NCBI RefSeq assembly: GCF_014697375.1 | Contig: NZ_JACJRS010000039.1 | Coordinates: 1 to 50,709 of the forward strand | DNA: 50,709 bases | Source of the DNA: Phormidium sp. FACHB-1136 | GTDB lineage: Bacteria > Cyanobacteriota > Cyanobacteriia > Phormidesmidales > Phormidesmidaceae | Direction: 5' to 3' | Shown: one piece after another, positions 9,803 through 19,600 of the stretch | Numbering within the stretch: the first letter of the stretch is position 1 | How the letters are laid out: each line of letters opens with the position of its first letter | The notes under the pieces: generated by a model | Database searches by the model: none | Seen by the model: only the letters and a program-made list of their open reading frames with translations | What the model was told of the DNA's origin: nothing | Position numbers and translations under genes: made by a program

Positions 9803-10666
9803 ATGACGATTACTGGAACGACTCAACTACTTGGCATTATTGGCGACCCGGTGGCCCATTCCCTGTCCCCGGTGATGCACAATGCGGCCCTGGCGGAACT
9901 GGGGGTGGACTATGCCTATGTGCCGTTTCCGGTGCAAGCGGAGAATCTAGCGGCGGCGGTGCAGGGCTTAGCGGCGGTGGGGGTGCAGGGGTTTAGCATT
10001 ACGATTCCCCACAAGCAGGCGATTTTGCCCCTGCTAGCCACGGTAACGCCGGAGGCCCAGGCGGTGGGGGCCGTGAATACCGTCTGGCGTACGGAACAGG
10101 GCTGGGCGGGCACGAATACGGATGTGGCGGGCTTTATGGTACCCCTGCAAGGGCGAGACTGGTCGGCGGCGCGGGCGGTGGTGCTGGGCAATGGCGGTGC
10201 GGCTAGGGCGGTGGTGGCAGGTTGTGGAAAACTAGGGCTGACGAAGGTTCAGGTGGTCGGACGAAATCTAGGGAAATTAGCCGAATTTGAAGCAAGCTGG
10301 GCCGATTCTCCCCTCACCCCACCGCTGTCTGTCCATGGCTGGGACGAGTTGCCGCAGCTATTGCCCCAGGCGGATCTGGTGATCAACACCACGCCCATCG
10401 GGATGCACCACACCGCTGACCAAACCCCGCTAGACGCCGCTGATCTGGCCCTGATTCCCGATCACGGCCTGGTGTATGACCTGATTTACACGCCTCGACC
10501 CACCCGTTTGCTCACCCTGGCGACGGCGCGGGGACTATCCACCCAGGACGGCCTAGACATGCTGGTGCAGCAGGGGGCCATCGCCCTAGAGCAGTGGATC
10601 CATCGGCCCGTTCCCGTGGATACCATGCGGCGGGCCTTAGTGGCTTGGCTGGATCGAACGGCCTAG
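9803..10666 (+). CDS. aroE: Shikimate dehydrogenase
   Basis: AroE reduces 3-dehydroshikimate to shikimate with NADPH, on the route to aromatic amino acids. The protein of 287 residues begins at ATG 9803; the longer open frame from 9755 reads through a repeat and is not AroE-like. Hallmarks are GDPVAHSLSPVMHNAA for shikimate binding, ITIPHKQ with the catalytic Lys, NTVWR, TNTDVAGF, the NADP-binding VLGNGGAARAVV, and INTTPIGM. It lies 72 nt behind panC-cmk and may be co-transcribed with it. Confidence 0.96.
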   Translation: MTITGTTQLLGIIGDPVAHSLSPVMHNAALAELGVDYAYVPFPVQAENLAAAVQGLAAVGVQGFSITIPHKQAILPLLATVTPEAQAVGAVNTVWRTEQGWAGTNTDVAGFMVPLQGRDWSAARAVVLGNGGAARAVVAGCGKLGLTKVQVVGRNLGKLAEFEASWADSPLTPPLSVHGWDELPQLLPQADLVINTTPIGMHHTADQTPLDAADLALIPDHGLVYDLIYTPRPTRLLTLATARGLSTQDGLDMLVQQGAIALEQWIHRPVPVDTMRRALVAWLDRTA

Positions 10667-10761
10667 GGCTACCGATCACAGTGGCCATCTCCGGCGATTT
10701 CCCTAGGTTCCAAAACAGCGTTACCCTAGTAACGGCTTATGTTGAAGGGGCGAGGGAAACG

Positions 10762-11190
10762 ATGGTCTTCCGCAGCATTGTGACGGGCGTTTTGGTGGCG
10801 ATGCTATGGCTGTTGAGCGGCTGGGGTCTCACCGCCGAAGCCCTCACCCCCATTGATCTGAGCGATATTGCCTACAAGCCCTGCCCACCGGAATATGCCG
10901 AGGGCATGGTGGCGGCAGGGTCGATCCAGCAAGCCAACTGTTTTTTGATTACGGGGAAGGCGATTAACCGTTCCAGTAAACCCGTGTTAGACGTGGATAT
11001 TTTTGGCCGCATCTACGATGCCGATGATAATCCGGTGATGCAAAACCGCACCCGCCTAGGGGGCATTCCTGAGGTGCTCCCCGGTGAAAGCGAGTTTGAA
11101 ATCCGTATTTCCGTGGCCGCGAACCAGCCCGAACCGCTGCAACTGAAACAGTTCAAAGCCTCAGGATTTGCGGGCATGGTGCGCCGTTAG
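10762..11190 (+). CDS. Secreted protein of unknown function
   Basis: A 142-residue protein from ATG 10762, where a signal peptide (hydrophobic GVLVAMLWLLSGWGL, cleavage near AEA) begins right away. The mature part contains two cysteines (KPCPPE and QANCFL) that could form a disulfide, and an immunoglobulin-like pattern: ITGKAINRSSKPVLDVDIFG, then YDADDNPVMQNRTRLGG and LPGESEF. That layout resembles FxLYD-type beta-sandwich domains, which is inference. It lies 95 nt after aroE in the same direction. The open frame extends upstream to 10594 inside aroE but that part is not credible. Confidence 0.7.
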   Translation: MVFRSIVTGVLVAMLWLLSGWGLTAEALTPIDLSDIAYKPCPPEYAEGMVAAGSIQQANCFLITGKAINRSSKPVLDVDIFGRIYDADDNPVMQNRTRLGGIPEVLPGESEFEIRISVAANQPEPLQLKQFKASGFAGMVRR

Positions 11191-11330
11191 GGCAAAGACC
11201 TCGGCCAACTCCGTGGCTAGGCGCTGCGGGATCGGCTTGCACGACCAATCGAAAGGGGGATCGCCCGCACTTCTCCAAACGCTGTCCCCCCGTGTCATAG
11301 TGGCAACAGCCAATCCTCCGACCTAGTTCC

Positions 11331-12203
11331 ATGACAACCCCCGACATTCAGTGGTATCCCGGACACATTGCTAAGGCCGAAAAGGCTTTGGTAGATCAAC
11401 TGAGCCGGGTAGATGTGGTGCTGGAGGTGCGGGATGCGCGGATTCCGCTGGCGACCCAGCATCCCAGCGTCAACGGATGGGTGGGCGACAAACCTAGGGT
11501 GCTCGTGCTCAACCGGGTCGATATGATTTCCCCGGCAGCTAGGGAGGCTTGGGAAGTTTGGTTTCGGCAGCAGGGGGAGGTGGCCCTGTTTACCAACGCC
11601 CAACAGGGCCAAGGGGTAAAGGCCATCGCCAAAGCCGCCCAATCTGCCGGAGAATCCGTCAACCAACGGCGTCAGGCACGCGGCATGAAGCCCAGACCGA
11701 TCCGCGCTGTGGTGATTGGTTTTCCCAATGTGGGCAAGTCCGCTTTGATTAACCGCCTGCTGAACCGCAAAGTGGTGGCCAGCGCCCGCCGCGCCGGAAT
11801 TACCCGCCAACTCCGATGGGTGCGCGTTTCCGGGGAATTAGACCTGCTGGATGCACCGGGGGTGATTCCTGCCCGATTGGACGACCAAGGAGCCGCCCTC
11901 AAACTGGCCATCTGCGACGACATCGGGGAAGCCGCCTACGACACCCAACGCACCGCCGCCGCCTTTGTAGAAGCCCTCAAAACCCTAGAGCAACGACGGG
12001 TGCCTGAGGACTTCCAATCTCCTCTACAACAACGCTATGGGGTCGCCCTAGCTGACCACACCGGGGAAAGCTTTGTGGCCGAAGTGGCCGCCCAAAAATT
12101 CCAGAATGACAAAGAACGCACCGCCAAACGCCTTCTCAACGACTTTCGGACAGGGCTGCTGGGCACCTGGGCGCTGGAATGGCCCCCAGAGGCAATCCAA
12201 TAG
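11331..12203 (+). CDS. rbgA: Ribosome biogenesis GTPase RbgA/YlqF
   Basis: A 290-residue circularly permuted GTPase of the YlqF/RbgA family, which helps mature the 50S ribosomal subunit. The permutation is visible: the G4 motif NRVD (about residue 61-64) precedes G1 GFPNVGKSALIN (about 127-138) and G3 DAPG. The N-terminal IQWYPGHIAKAEK is the family hallmark. The C-terminal helical region (about 180-290) matches the RNA-binding tail. It is preceded by about 140 nt without a gene and followed by a palindromic repeat at 12281. Confidence 0.93.
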   Translation: MTTPDIQWYPGHIAKAEKALVDQLSRVDVVLEVRDARIPLATQHPSVNGWVGDKPRVLVLNRVDMISPAAREAWEVWFRQQGEVALFTNAQQGQGVKAIAKAAQSAGESVNQRRQARGMKPRPIRAVVIGFPNVGKSALINRLLNRKVVASARRAGITRQLRWVRVSGELDLLDAPGVIPARLDDQGAALKLAICDDIGEAAYDTQRTAAAFVEALKTLEQRRVPEDFQSPLQQRYGVALADHTGESFVAEVAAQKFQNDKERTAKRLLNDFRTGLLGTWALEWPPEAIQ

Positions 12204-12280
12204 AACGCGAATAGAACGCTAATCGACCTGTCATCCAAATCCGAATTAGGAAACCCCGCTTCCTAGCCCAACCAACGCTA

Positions 12281-12300
12281 GGGGCAAGGTCTCCTTGCCC
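12281..12300. repeat. Palindromic repeat between rbgA and trm1
   Basis: GGGGCAAGGTCTCCTTGCCC is a near-perfect palindrome of the same family as 5051-5069 (reverse orientation). It separates two convergent genes, so it may also serve as a bidirectional transcript end, but no T-run follows. Confidence 0.7.
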
Positions 12301-12334
12301 ACGGATGATACGGGGGTAAACGAGCCGGATTTAG

Positions 12335-13603
12335 TTATGAGAGGGATCCGTCACCATGCTCCAGTGGTCTCGCCAGGGCAAGGCAGGTGGCGAGGGGCGC
12401 ATCGGTTCTGATGGCCTGGGGATCGCAACTGGGCACCGTGGCCCGATAGCCTTGGTTTTGAAGGGCTGCAATCAATTGATCCCGGTTGGGGATGTCCATC
12501 TGTCCCCGTCGGCCCATTTCTCCTAGGGGATAGTAGTAGGGCGGTAGGGTCACTTCGGCAACCATGCGGCGCAGGACGTTGACTTGGGACGACCAGCCCC
12601 AGTCCTGCGCCAAGGTGGCCATGGCCTCTAAGGTCGGGACGTGGTGCAGATCGCCCAGCCACATTGGGCCGCTGAGAACAAGGCTGGCACTGTCCTCGGT
12701 CTTGCTGGCCCCTAGGTTTCGATTCTGCGGATCCGCCACTACGCCATGACCGTCTGAACCATGGCAGGTACAGGTGACGCGGCCCAATTTCCGCCAGTCC
12801 ACGGTTTGGAACTGGCCGCAGCGGTGGCAATAGGCCAAAAAGCCGTAGGTTTGGCTGGAGAGGGTGGGTCGTTTCACCAGCCGCACCATGGCGCGGTGGA
12901 CTTGTCCGGTAAAGAGGGAAAACACGGGCTGAATGCCCAACCCACGGGCGGCGGCGGTTTGGGCGGCGTGGCCAATCAGCAACCGGAGCCCTTGCTCATG
13001 GACGGCGGGGTGGGAACGGGCGGAGGCACCGTAGATTTTCAGGCTGCGTTCGGGGTCGTGGCCGCTGGTGGAACGGGCATCGGTGCTGGTGAGATAGAGC
13101 AATCCGCCAATTTTTGTGGCCCAGAGGGCATTGCTGGTGTGGGGGGCGGGACTGCCGAAATTATCGATATCGACCAGGTCGTAAAAATCCCGTTCTTGAT
13201 AGCACCGAAAAAATACCGCCTGGGCGTCCTCGTGGGTGATGCGGTAGTGGGTTGCTTCAACCTGGGCTAAATTCGTTGCCAGGAGGTCGGCGTGATCCGG
13301 GTTGCCCTCGTTGGCCCATACCCAATCGGCCCCGGCTTCGACTAAATATCGCAAAGGCCGCACACCGCTGCCCGTCATGGCATCCAGCACCCGCAAATGA
13401 CCCAGACGATCTTTGTCTAAGGTTGCCACCAACACTGCTAAATCACGGGCGAGGGCGCTGCGGGGCCGATAGAAGGCGTCACCCACGGTAAAGGAAACCC
13501 GTCCTTCCCGCTGCTGTAGCGTCGTAGGTGAGGGGGCCTCTGTCGAGGCCGATCCGGCGGGATAGCGTTGGGGATCAGAGGGTTCCCAGCATTCCCTAGG
13601 CAT
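12335..13603 (-). CDS. trm1: tRNA (guanine26-N2)-dimethyltransferase Trm1
   Basis: Trm1 methylates guanosines in tRNA using S-adenosylmethionine. The 422-residue protein shows the Rossmann motif VLDAMTGSGVRPLRYL (about 73-88), the acidic ANEGNP motif, and DLVDIDNFGSPAPH, the DPFGSP-like catalytic block. A C-terminal zinc-binding segment follows: CHRC...CTC (about 256-276). Trm1 is typical of archaea and eukaryotes and occurs in a limited set of bacteria including cyanobacteria. It begins one nucleotide after the DUF2103 stop codon, so the two are co-transcribed. The first 30 residues are low-complexity and probably dispensable; an internal start is possible. Confidence 0.92.
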   Translation of the reverse strand: MPRECWEPSDPQRYPAGSASTEAPSPTTLQQREGRVSFTVGDAFYRPRSALARDLAVLVATLDKDRLGHLRVLDAMTGSGVRPLRYLVEAGADWVWANEGNPDHADLLATNLAQVEATHYRITHEDAQAVFFRCYQERDFYDLVDIDNFGSPAPHTSNALWATKIGGLLYLTSTDARSTSGHDPERSLKIYGASARSHPAVHEQGLRLLIGHAAQTAAARGLGIQPVFSLFTGQVHRAMVRLVKRPTLSSQTYGFLAYCHRCGQFQTVDWRKLGRVTCTCHGSDGHGVVADPQNRNLGASKTEDSASLVLSGPMWLGDLHHVPTLEAMATLAQDWGWSSQVNVLRRMVAEVTLPPYYYPLGEMGRRGQMDIPNRDQLIAALQNQGYRATVPSCDPQAIRTDAPLATCLALARPLEHGDGSLS

Positions 13604-13604
13604 C

Positions 13605-13901
13605 CTAGGCGGCCTCGATAGCCTTGGCCACGGCGGCTTCTAGTCCGGCTTTGTCCAATTCTGTCAGCACAAACACTTCCTGTACGGTCTTGCCCTTGCG
13701 AGCAATCAGCTTAAATCCGCCCCGAATCGGTACCGAGACCTTCACCCGCAGTGCGGGTGAATGGGCACGTACATTTGCAATGACCCCAGGGGTGACGGTG
13801 CCAATGCCGGGTTGGTTGAGGAGTTTTTCCAGGATGGGGATCAAACCCGGTAGATGGGTGGAGTGGTTCCAAACGAGGCGACCGTCCGAGGCTTGTGTCA
13901 T
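13605..13901 (-). CDS. DUF2103 family predicted metal-binding protein
   Basis: A 98-residue protein matching DUF2103 (PF09876), described as a predicted metal-binding family. The N-terminal LVWNHSTHLPGL (His13, His16) offers the putative ligands; the remainder alternates beta-strand and Lys/Arg-rich segments (RGGFKLIARKGKTVQEVF), which would suit RNA contact. Its stop lies 1 nt before the trm1 start, so it leads a two-gene operon, and a role in tRNA modification alongside Trm1 is a reasonable but unproven inference. Confidence 0.78.
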   Translation of the reverse strand: MTQASDGRLVWNHSTHLPGLIPILEKLLNQPGIGTVTPGVIANVRAHSPALRVKVSVPIRGGFKLIARKGKTVQEVFVLTELDKAGLEAAVAKAIEAA

Positions 13902-14016
13902 AAAGGTTGTTCTTATAGAAAAAAATGATGCGCTTGCAATAGAGGGGAATGTACCGAGCCTGTGCCCCCCGATGGACAGTCTACAGCGGATCTGTCCCTA
14001 GGGTTTGCCCCTGGAA

Positions 14017-14355
14017 TTAGGCTCGCTCTAGGGGGGCCATAGTGAGCCCAGCGCGGGTGAGCTGGGTGTGGTACAGCTCTGCCTGCTCTAGGGGGCCAAC
14101 CCACACCGTGGCTTGGCCCTCGAAGTGGATTTGGTTGGTGAGGTTCCAGGCTTGGTCGGCCCCCATGCCAGGGATGTATTTCACCAGGCATTCCGCCACA
14201 TGCTGAAAGGTGTTGAAGTCGTCATTGAGGACGATGATTTTGTAGTTGGGGTAGGGCTGGCGGGTCGTTTGGCGGGTTTTCTCAGGAGCAATGGTCGGTG
14301 AGGCTGAGGCGGAAATCGCCGTAGTTAGAACCCAAGTCATAACGGTGATGGCCAA
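14017..14355 (-). CDS. clpS: ATP-dependent Clp protease adaptor ClpS
   Basis: ClpS delivers N-degron substrates to the ClpC/ClpP protease. The conserved core is clear: KIIVLNDDFNTFQHV (about 39-53) with the NDD N-degron pocket, then ECLVKYIPGM and the QATVWVG segment, ending in RAGLTMAPLE as in cyanobacterial ClpS. Core length is normal. The first ~30 residues (Thr/Ala/Ser-rich) are poorly conserved and somewhat hydrophobic; starts at 14355 or 14340 are both possible. It stands alone on the minus strand. Confidence 0.92.
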   Translation of the reverse strand: MAITVMTWVLTTAISASASPTIAPEKTRQTTRQPYPNYKIIVLNDDFNTFQHVAECLVKYIPGMGADQAWNLTNQIHFEGQATVWVGPLEQAELYHTQLTRAGLTMAPLERA

Positions 14356-14410
14356 AATTGCTAAAAAGCAGTGACAAAGGAGTTAGCCCCTAGTCTACCG
14401 AACATTCCGC

Positions 14411-14470
14411 CGGGAATCCGAGGGCCAGAAGGCCAAGGGCCGGGAATCCGAGGGTAAGGAGGTCAAGGGC
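14411..14470. repeat. 30-bp unit repeated twice in tandem
   Basis: Two units beginning CGGGAATCCGAGGG and ending GGTCAAGGGC or GGCCAAGGGC run from 14411-14440 and 14441-14470. They fill the gap between clpS and the DMT transporter stop codon. Copy number probably varies between strains. Confidence 0.7.
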
Positions 14471-14477
14471 CGAGAAC

Positions 14478-16460
14478 TTAAGTTGGCTCGGAGCGACGGG
14501 TGGCCCGTCGTAGGTTCAGCCACCGTTCTAGGCTGAGGGAAACCACCCCCAGAGTGACCAGCACCACCCCCATCCACTGAATAAATTGTAGGGCCGATTT
14601 TTCTCCTGGCAAGACCAAATAGGCCAGCATAGCGGTGACCACCGGGCCACTAGCCGCCACAATCGAAGCCTGGGCCGCGCCCATCAGCTTAACGCCATAG
14701 TTATTGAACAGATAGCCCAACAGCGTTAAGCCCCCCAACATGAGGCCACCAAAATAGAGACCCAGTGGACTACTGGGCTGATCGGGCTGCATCCCAAAGA
14801 ACGATCCGATAATCAAACTCAGGCTGGTGAGCACAAAGACTGTAGAGAACTGCATCAGGCTGACGGGCACCGGATGCAGCCGCCGAAAACTAAGCTGCAT
14901 GGCCACCAAATACAGCGCAAAGGCCACACTGGACAACATCGCCGCCCCCACCCCCCAGGGGGAGACCAGGCTGGTGCTGATGTCACTGGAGATGCGCGGC
15001 AGGGCCGTGAATACAATCCCCATGGTGATGGCAAACATGACCACCAGGCGTAGGGGGGTGGGCCGATCCCCAAACAGCGCCCAGGCCAGGGGCACGGTAA
15101 TCAGGGGATACATAAACAGCAGGGTGACCGCCACCCCTGGGCCAACCTTGGCGATGGAGGTGTAGATCAACACCTGGGATAGGAACAGAAACGTACCGCT
15201 AGCCACCACCTGCATGAGGGGCCGTCGATCCTCCTGGGACAACAGTTGACTAATGTCTTGCCCCAAGGTGGGCCGCAGCCGTTGGGCCACCACCACCATC
15301 AACGGCACCACCACCACCATCCGCAACCACAACAACAGCAGGGAGTTGGGAATGTTGAGTTGCAGAATGGCGGTTACGGGGAACCGCCCAAAGACCTCGC
15401 CACCAAAGCCAATCAGCCCCACCAGCACATTGTGAATAGACAGGGCCAGGGTAGACAGGATGATCAAAATCAGCCCCGCCTGAAGCTGACTCCGACTGGT
15501 CGCCGCCGCCGGGGGAGTCTGGGCCGGGGGTGCCTGAGACGAGGGCGATGTAGGAGTAGATCGCCGCTGGGATCTGGGTTGCGTCGAGGCCGTGGGCGAC
15601 ATTCCCGGTTTGGCCGCGCCCGGACTGGCTTCCCTGCCTCTACCCTTGGGCGTCGTAGGAACCGAGCCAGGGGAGATCCCCGTCGCAGGATAGGCCGCTG
15701 GGGCAGGGAGTTGGGGCGTTGCCCCCTGGGGCCAAGGGCTGGGAGGACGCCCCCACAGCCCCGCACTGGGCAATTCTGGCGGACGATGGCCGGGGGGCAG
15801 CGCTGTGCCAGGATCCTGACCCCGCACCGCCATACGCTGGCTAGGTTGCACCATTTGAATCTGAAGCTGCTGACTCATCCGGGCCACCAGAGCCTCAAGA
15901 ATGGCTTCCCCCTGCTGCTCCATGCTATGCATCCGGCTCACCTGCTGGGAAAGGCTGCTTTGGTAGCCTTGCAAATCTTGTTGGAGCGCCTTGAGAGCAC
16001 TGTGGAGACTACCATCCAGGGCGATGAGGCGTTCGCTGGCTTCGGTCAAGGAGGTGAGCGCATCTCCCCCCGTCAACGCGCCCGGTGCCAAAAGGCTCTC
16101 CTTGAGCTGGGCTTGCAGATGGGTCGCAAGGGCTTGGGCCAGTCGTTTGGCCCACACCTGCTGCTGAGCAAGCTGTTGTTCACTCAAAATCTGCTGTTGT
16201 TCGCCCAAAATCTGAATTTGACTAGCCTGCAAGGCTTGGTATTCGGCCTTAAGATGGGAGAAATCGTCCTCCAGAGTCTCAATATCCGCCATCAGCCGCT
16301 GCTTGCGGTTTTGCAGATAGGTAATATCCTCCGCCAACTGGGCCGAAACTTTTTGGCGTAGTGCCTCCAGGTCTTGGCTCAACCCCTGCAAGGCTGCGTT
16401 TGCCGCTGATGCCTGTGGCTGGAGGGATGGGTCATTGGGTAGATGATCAGTTGGCCCCAT
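14478..16460 (-). CDS. DMT/EamA family transporter with long coiled-coil N-terminal region
   Basis: A 660-residue protein in two parts. Residues 1 to ~220 are cytosolic, rich in Gln, Leu, Ala and Glu, and strongly coiled-coil (heptad-like around LSQDLEALRQKVSAQLAED and the ILGEQQQILSEQQLAQQQ stretch). A Pro/Ser/Thr-rich linker spans about 220-320. The remaining ~330 residues are a drug/metabolite transporter with ten hydrophobic helices in two EamA repeats, with a conserved PLITVPLAWALFGD turn and the end VLPGEKSALQFIQWMGVVLV. The coiled-coil extension is far longer than in standard ~300-residue EamA permeases. Substrate unknown. It does not look like a frameshift artefact: the reading frame is continuous. 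Confidence 0.85.
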   Translation of the reverse strand: MGPTDHLPNDPSLQPQASAANAALQGLSQDLEALRQKVSAQLAEDITYLQNRKQRLMADIETLEDDFSHLKAEYQALQASQIQILGEQQQILSEQQLAQQQVWAKRLAQALATHLQAQLKESLLAPGALTGGDALTSLTEASERLIALDGSLHSALKALQQDLQGYQSSLSQQVSRMHSMEQQGEAILEALVARMSQQLQIQMVQPSQRMAVRGQDPGTALPPGHRPPELPSAGLWGRPPSPWPQGATPQLPAPAAYPATGISPGSVPTTPKGRGREASPGAAKPGMSPTASTQPRSQRRSTPTSPSSQAPPAQTPPAAATSRSQLQAGLILIILSTLALSIHNVLVGLIGFGGEVFGRFPVTAILQLNIPNSLLLLWLRMVVVVPLMVVVAQRLRPTLGQDISQLLSQEDRRPLMQVVASGTFLFLSQVLIYTSIAKVGPGVAVTLLFMYPLITVPLAWALFGDRPTPLRLVVMFAITMGIVFTALPRISSDISTSLVSPWGVGAAMLSSVAFALYLVAMQLSFRRLHPVPVSLMQFSTVFVLTSLSLIIGSFFGMQPDQPSSPLGLYFGGLMLGGLTLLGYLFNNYGVKLMGAAQASIVAASGPVVTAMLAYLVLPGEKSALQFIQWMGVVLVTLGVVSLSLERWLNLRRATRRSEPT

Positions 16461-16666
16461 GAGATTTGTCTCGAATGCTGCAACCCACCTGACCCATGGC
16501 AGTCCAAGGGAACTAGGTCAGTCTGAATGATAGTATTGTGCGCAAAAAACAGAGAAAGATCTCACGGAAATCTTTATTGTCAGCGCTCCTAGCCTAGGGC
16601 TGAGGGCCAGCTCAGGCCAGTATACGGGGCCAGTAGAGAAGCGGGCAAGTCTGCTCAGGGGCAGCA

Positions 16667-19600
16667 TTAAGATTTAAGTTTTACGTCCTTTAACCGGATT
16701 TCCTGACTCACCACCTGCCACGGGGAGATGGCGATCTGGCCAGGTTCAGGCTCGGCGGCATTCTCCCCACTTCCAGACGTGGGCATGGGCTGCTCCAGCA
16801 ACGTCACCATGGCGCTAGCGGTGAGCCCCAACTGGCCACCTAGGCCCAGCGTCCCCGCTACCCCAGCACTTTCATAGCCGCGCAGAATGAACGGATCGCT
16901 ATCCTCTGCTAGTTTGAACGCCGACAACACCCAGGTCGTTTCGCCAAACGCTAAAAAACTCCCGGTATCCGCGAGAGATTGACCTTCAGAGCATCGACGA
17001 TCAGAAGGTTCAACCGTTGAAAGATCACCACCCTGAACCCAAGGTCGCACGGGAAGGTTCAGATTACGCGCCTGCTGTACGGTTTTGGCCTCCTGCCAAC
17101 TTCCGACGTGGGGGTAGATGGCGTAGGTAAAGGTCTGCCACCCTCGGTCGGCAGTGGGGTCGGGCCAGAGGGAGGCTTTTAGAAGGGTCAACCGTAGTTG
17201 GTTGGGGGTGGCATCAAAGCCATGCTTGTAGTCAGTCAGAATGCTCACGCCTCGGCCCTGCCCCGATTCATCCCATTGAGTCATATCCGCCCAACGCAGA
17301 GCTGGCACCTCCCACTTGGCCTTGTCCTCCGGCGTTTGGGGATGCGTTGGCCGCTGGATAGCCCCAAAGGGGATCTCATAGGTGGCTTGGGGGGCCGATA
17401 CCGTCAGCGGAAAGGCCGCCTTCACCAACACCTGGGTTTCTTGCCAATCGACGGTCGTCCGAATCCTGAGATAGGTCGCCGTGGCATCCAAAACGTAGTC
17501 CTGCACAAAGGTGGACTGGTTAAAGGTTTTCACCACCCGAATCACCTGCCGACAGGGGCCAGCCTCCACCCATTCCATAGATTGTAGGCAGAACCCATCG
17601 AGGGGATGATCTGGATAGTCCGGGGCAATGTTCCAGGCGTCCCAATACTGTCCTGCATCCTTGAACGCCTGAAGCGGATTCCCGGCAGCGCTGAAGGTTT
17701 CTGTGCCCGTGGCTTTGTGAATCAGGCTAGCGATTTCCCCGGTTTTGGAATCCAGCGTGGCGCGGAGGTGGTCATTTTCGAGAACCCAATTGGGGGGAGT
17801 GGGGCGTGGGGCGTGGGGTGTGGGGAGGTCAGCCGTGATGGGTTTCAACCAAATGACCCGATAGCCAACGGAGGGAATCCCTGTCACCGTTACCAAGACC
17901 TTGGCCCTCCCCCCCAACCCCTCTCCCAGGGAGGAGAGGGGGGCCGGAAAGACTGGCTTGGCTTCCCCCTCTCCCTTGGGGAGAGGGGGACTGAGGGGGT
18001 GAGGGCAACGCCATTGCACCGGAATCTCTCGACCCAGGCTATCCAACGCCTGCCAATGCTGAGAATCGGCCCATGCTTCCGGGAGGAAAATCTCGACCAC
18101 CTCATCCCGTTCCCAATTCAGCGGGTTGAACAGCACCACGGGAATCGCACGTTCGTCGGGGGCTGGCGGTAGCGTAATGGCTTGGGCAACAGCCTCTAAG
18201 GCATTCGCCAAAATTTGCTGACCTGACGCCAACGCAGCCTGCCAAGTTTCGTTCGCGTCGGCAAACACTTCGGGGATAGAAGATCCCGGCAAAATGTCGT
18301 GGAATTGGTTGAAAAGTACCTGTTTCCAGGCGATTTCTAGCTCGGCCTTGGGATAGGGGCATTGGGACAGGATGTGGGCGATGGTGCTCCACAGTTCCGC
18401 CTGAAAGAGGGTGTCTTCGCAGCGGCGGTTGTATTGCTTTTGGTCGCCGTGGGTGGTATAGCAGCCCCGGTGGAGTTCTAGGTAGAGTTCGTCGCGCCAG
18501 AGGGGGAGAGGGGGAGAGGGGGGGACGGGGGGATGGGGATCAAGGGAGACAGGGGACAGGGGAGCGGCGGCGGTGGGAGGGGTTAGGAGGGCATCTAGGA
18601 GGGGTTGGGCGTGGCCGAAGGTGAGGCGGGGGAAGAGGGGAGAATTGGCCCAGCGGCGGGCTTTGATCAGCATATCGCGGGTGGGGCCACCGCCATGATC
18701 GCCCACGCCGGGGAGCCACAGGGCGTCCTGAAACCCGGTGTTGGCTTCCCATTGGGCGGCGTATTGGGCGATTTCAGGGGCTTCAATGTCGGTGCCGATG
18801 GGGGGCAGGGTAACGGCGGTGATGGGGGTGCCGTCTAGCCCCTGCCAGGTAAACAGGTCGTGGGGGAAGGGGTTGCGGTCGTTCCAGCGCAGTTTTTGGG
18901 TGGCAAAGTAGCCCACGCCGCCCTGGGTGAGCAGTTGGGGCAACTGCCAGGAGAAACCAAAGGTATCCGGCAACCAAGCGAGAGCACTCATCGCCCCAAA
19001 TTTTTCGGCACAGTAGCGCTGACCATAAAGAATTTGCCGCACCAGTGCCTCTCCCCCCGGTAGGTTCAAATCGGGCTCTACCCACAGACCCGCATCAATG
19101 GCCCAGCGTCCGGCTTGCACCTGTTGCTGAATCTCGGTAAACAGGTCGGGACGGTTTTCTTCAATCCAGGCAAATAGGGCCGGGGTGGAATGGGTAAAGG
19201 TCAGTTCGGGAAAGTCTTGTTGCAGAGCAAGCACCGACTCAAAGGTGCGCTGGGCGGCATCCCAGGTTTCGGCCACGGGCCACAGCCAAGCCAGGTCCAG
19301 GTGAGCATGGCCCACACAATGCACGGTGCGCTGTTTCAGCCAGGGGGAGAACTCACTGAGGGTATCCCGCATCTGGTTGAGGGACTGATGAAATCGGGGC
19401 GCATCACCGACCTGATCCCAGGCGATTGCCGTTAGGGCATCCTCCAGAACTCCCAACTTCTCTGGCGCAAACTGCCGCAGATAGGTTTCTAACACCGCCA
19501 ACTCATCGGCCACAAAGGCGGGTTCTGGATTAGCCTCGTCCAGGGATTCAAACACCAGTTCCGACTTCACCAACGCCCCATCATCATGACCAGGGCTGAC

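Noticed and set aside
15246-16361. 371-residue open frame on the plus strand opposite the DMT transporter
   Set aside because: Composition is His/Arg/Gly/Leu-rich noise from the antisense of a coiled-coil and Pro-rich gene; no family resemblance and the minus-strand gene is convincing.
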